Origin: Tetrahymena thermophila SB210
Lineage: Eukaryota > Ciliophora > Oligohymenophorea > Hymenostomatida > Tetrahymenidae
Direction of reading: 5' to 3'
Assembly (NCBI RefSeq): GCF_000189635.1
Contig: NW_002476237.1
Coordinates: 558,001-622,000 of the forward strand
DNA: 64,000 nt
A program made the translations under genes and the position numbers. Under the pieces are notes generated by a model that saw nothing but the letters and a program-made list of their open reading frames with translations, ran no database searches and was not told the DNA's origin. Each line of letters opens with the position of its first letter. Positions within the stretch are counted from its first letter, which is position 1. Positions 63,773 to 64,000 of this stretch are shown one piece after another.

Positions 63773-64000
63773 AATATCTTATTTCACTATAATAAAATGC
63801 ATTAGCTAGATTAAATAAAATCCCAAACATTTTAATTTATTTTTAAATATAAGTATTTAATTCCTATTAGTAACATTTAAAAATTGAAAGGAAAATTTAT
63901 CGTTTTTTCAAATGACCTAAGTTATAAATTATCTGTTTTTTATTTATAAAAATTATTATCCAATACTCTAATCGTCAAAAAGGGAAAAATTGCTTTAAAA

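Overview
The window looks like macronuclear DNA of an oligohymenophorean ciliate, most likely Tetrahymena or a close relative. Only TGA behaves as a stop. TAA and TAG run through every long reading frame where glutamine is expected, non-coding DNA is extremely AT-rich, and genes carry many short GT-AG introns, mostly 48-60 nt. Standard-code ORF calling shatters every gene here, so all models below were read with TAA/TAG = Gln. For most multi-exon genes the summed exon length is divisible by three, which was used as an independent check on the intron calls.

Layout. 1-10.2 kb, plus strand: the 3' part of a TPR protein with an E/K/Q-rich N-terminal repeat (ends 4096), then a 31-exon gene (5149-10173) coding for a 'VDEVWHTH' domain protein (similar to bacterial glycine-rich-domain proteins) followed by about 21 Cys-rich repeats, each on its own phase-1 mini-exon. 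10.6-16.2 kb, minus strand: a single-exon 1,841-aa cyclic-nucleotide-gated-type K+ channel with a Q/N-rich insert inside its CNBD and a CCHC zinc knuckle after it. 18.0-19.2 kb: a doubtful, TGA-rich coding-like stretch. 19.36-21.7 kb, plus strand: peroxisomal-type acyl-CoA oxidase. 22.2-33.0 kb, minus strand: a giant surface protein (furin-like Cys repeats, propeller-like repeats, beta-helix, about 8-9 TM segments, cytosolic tail). 34.33-34.45 kb: an isolated GC-rich, self-complementary island, probably an undescribed ncRNA. 35.2-36.5 kb, plus: Q-rich hypothetical protein. 36.8-63.8 kb, all minus: coiled-coil hypothetical, Schlafen-AlbA_2-type protein, membrane-anchored tubulin-tyrosine-ligase-like protein, acidic hypothetical, Rab11 GTPase, tandem-CNBD protein, and a P4-ATPase/guanylyl cyclase fusion.

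Functional theme. Three genes belong to cyclic-nucleotide signalling: the K+ channel with a CNBD, the soluble tandem-CNBD protein and, directly upstream of the latter on the same strand, the ATPase-guanylyl cyclase. Together with the TTL-like enzyme and Rab11 this fits ciliary and membrane signalling, but co-regulation is only inferred from proximity. The most unusual items are the mini-exon array, the ncRNA-like island and the modified K+ channel.
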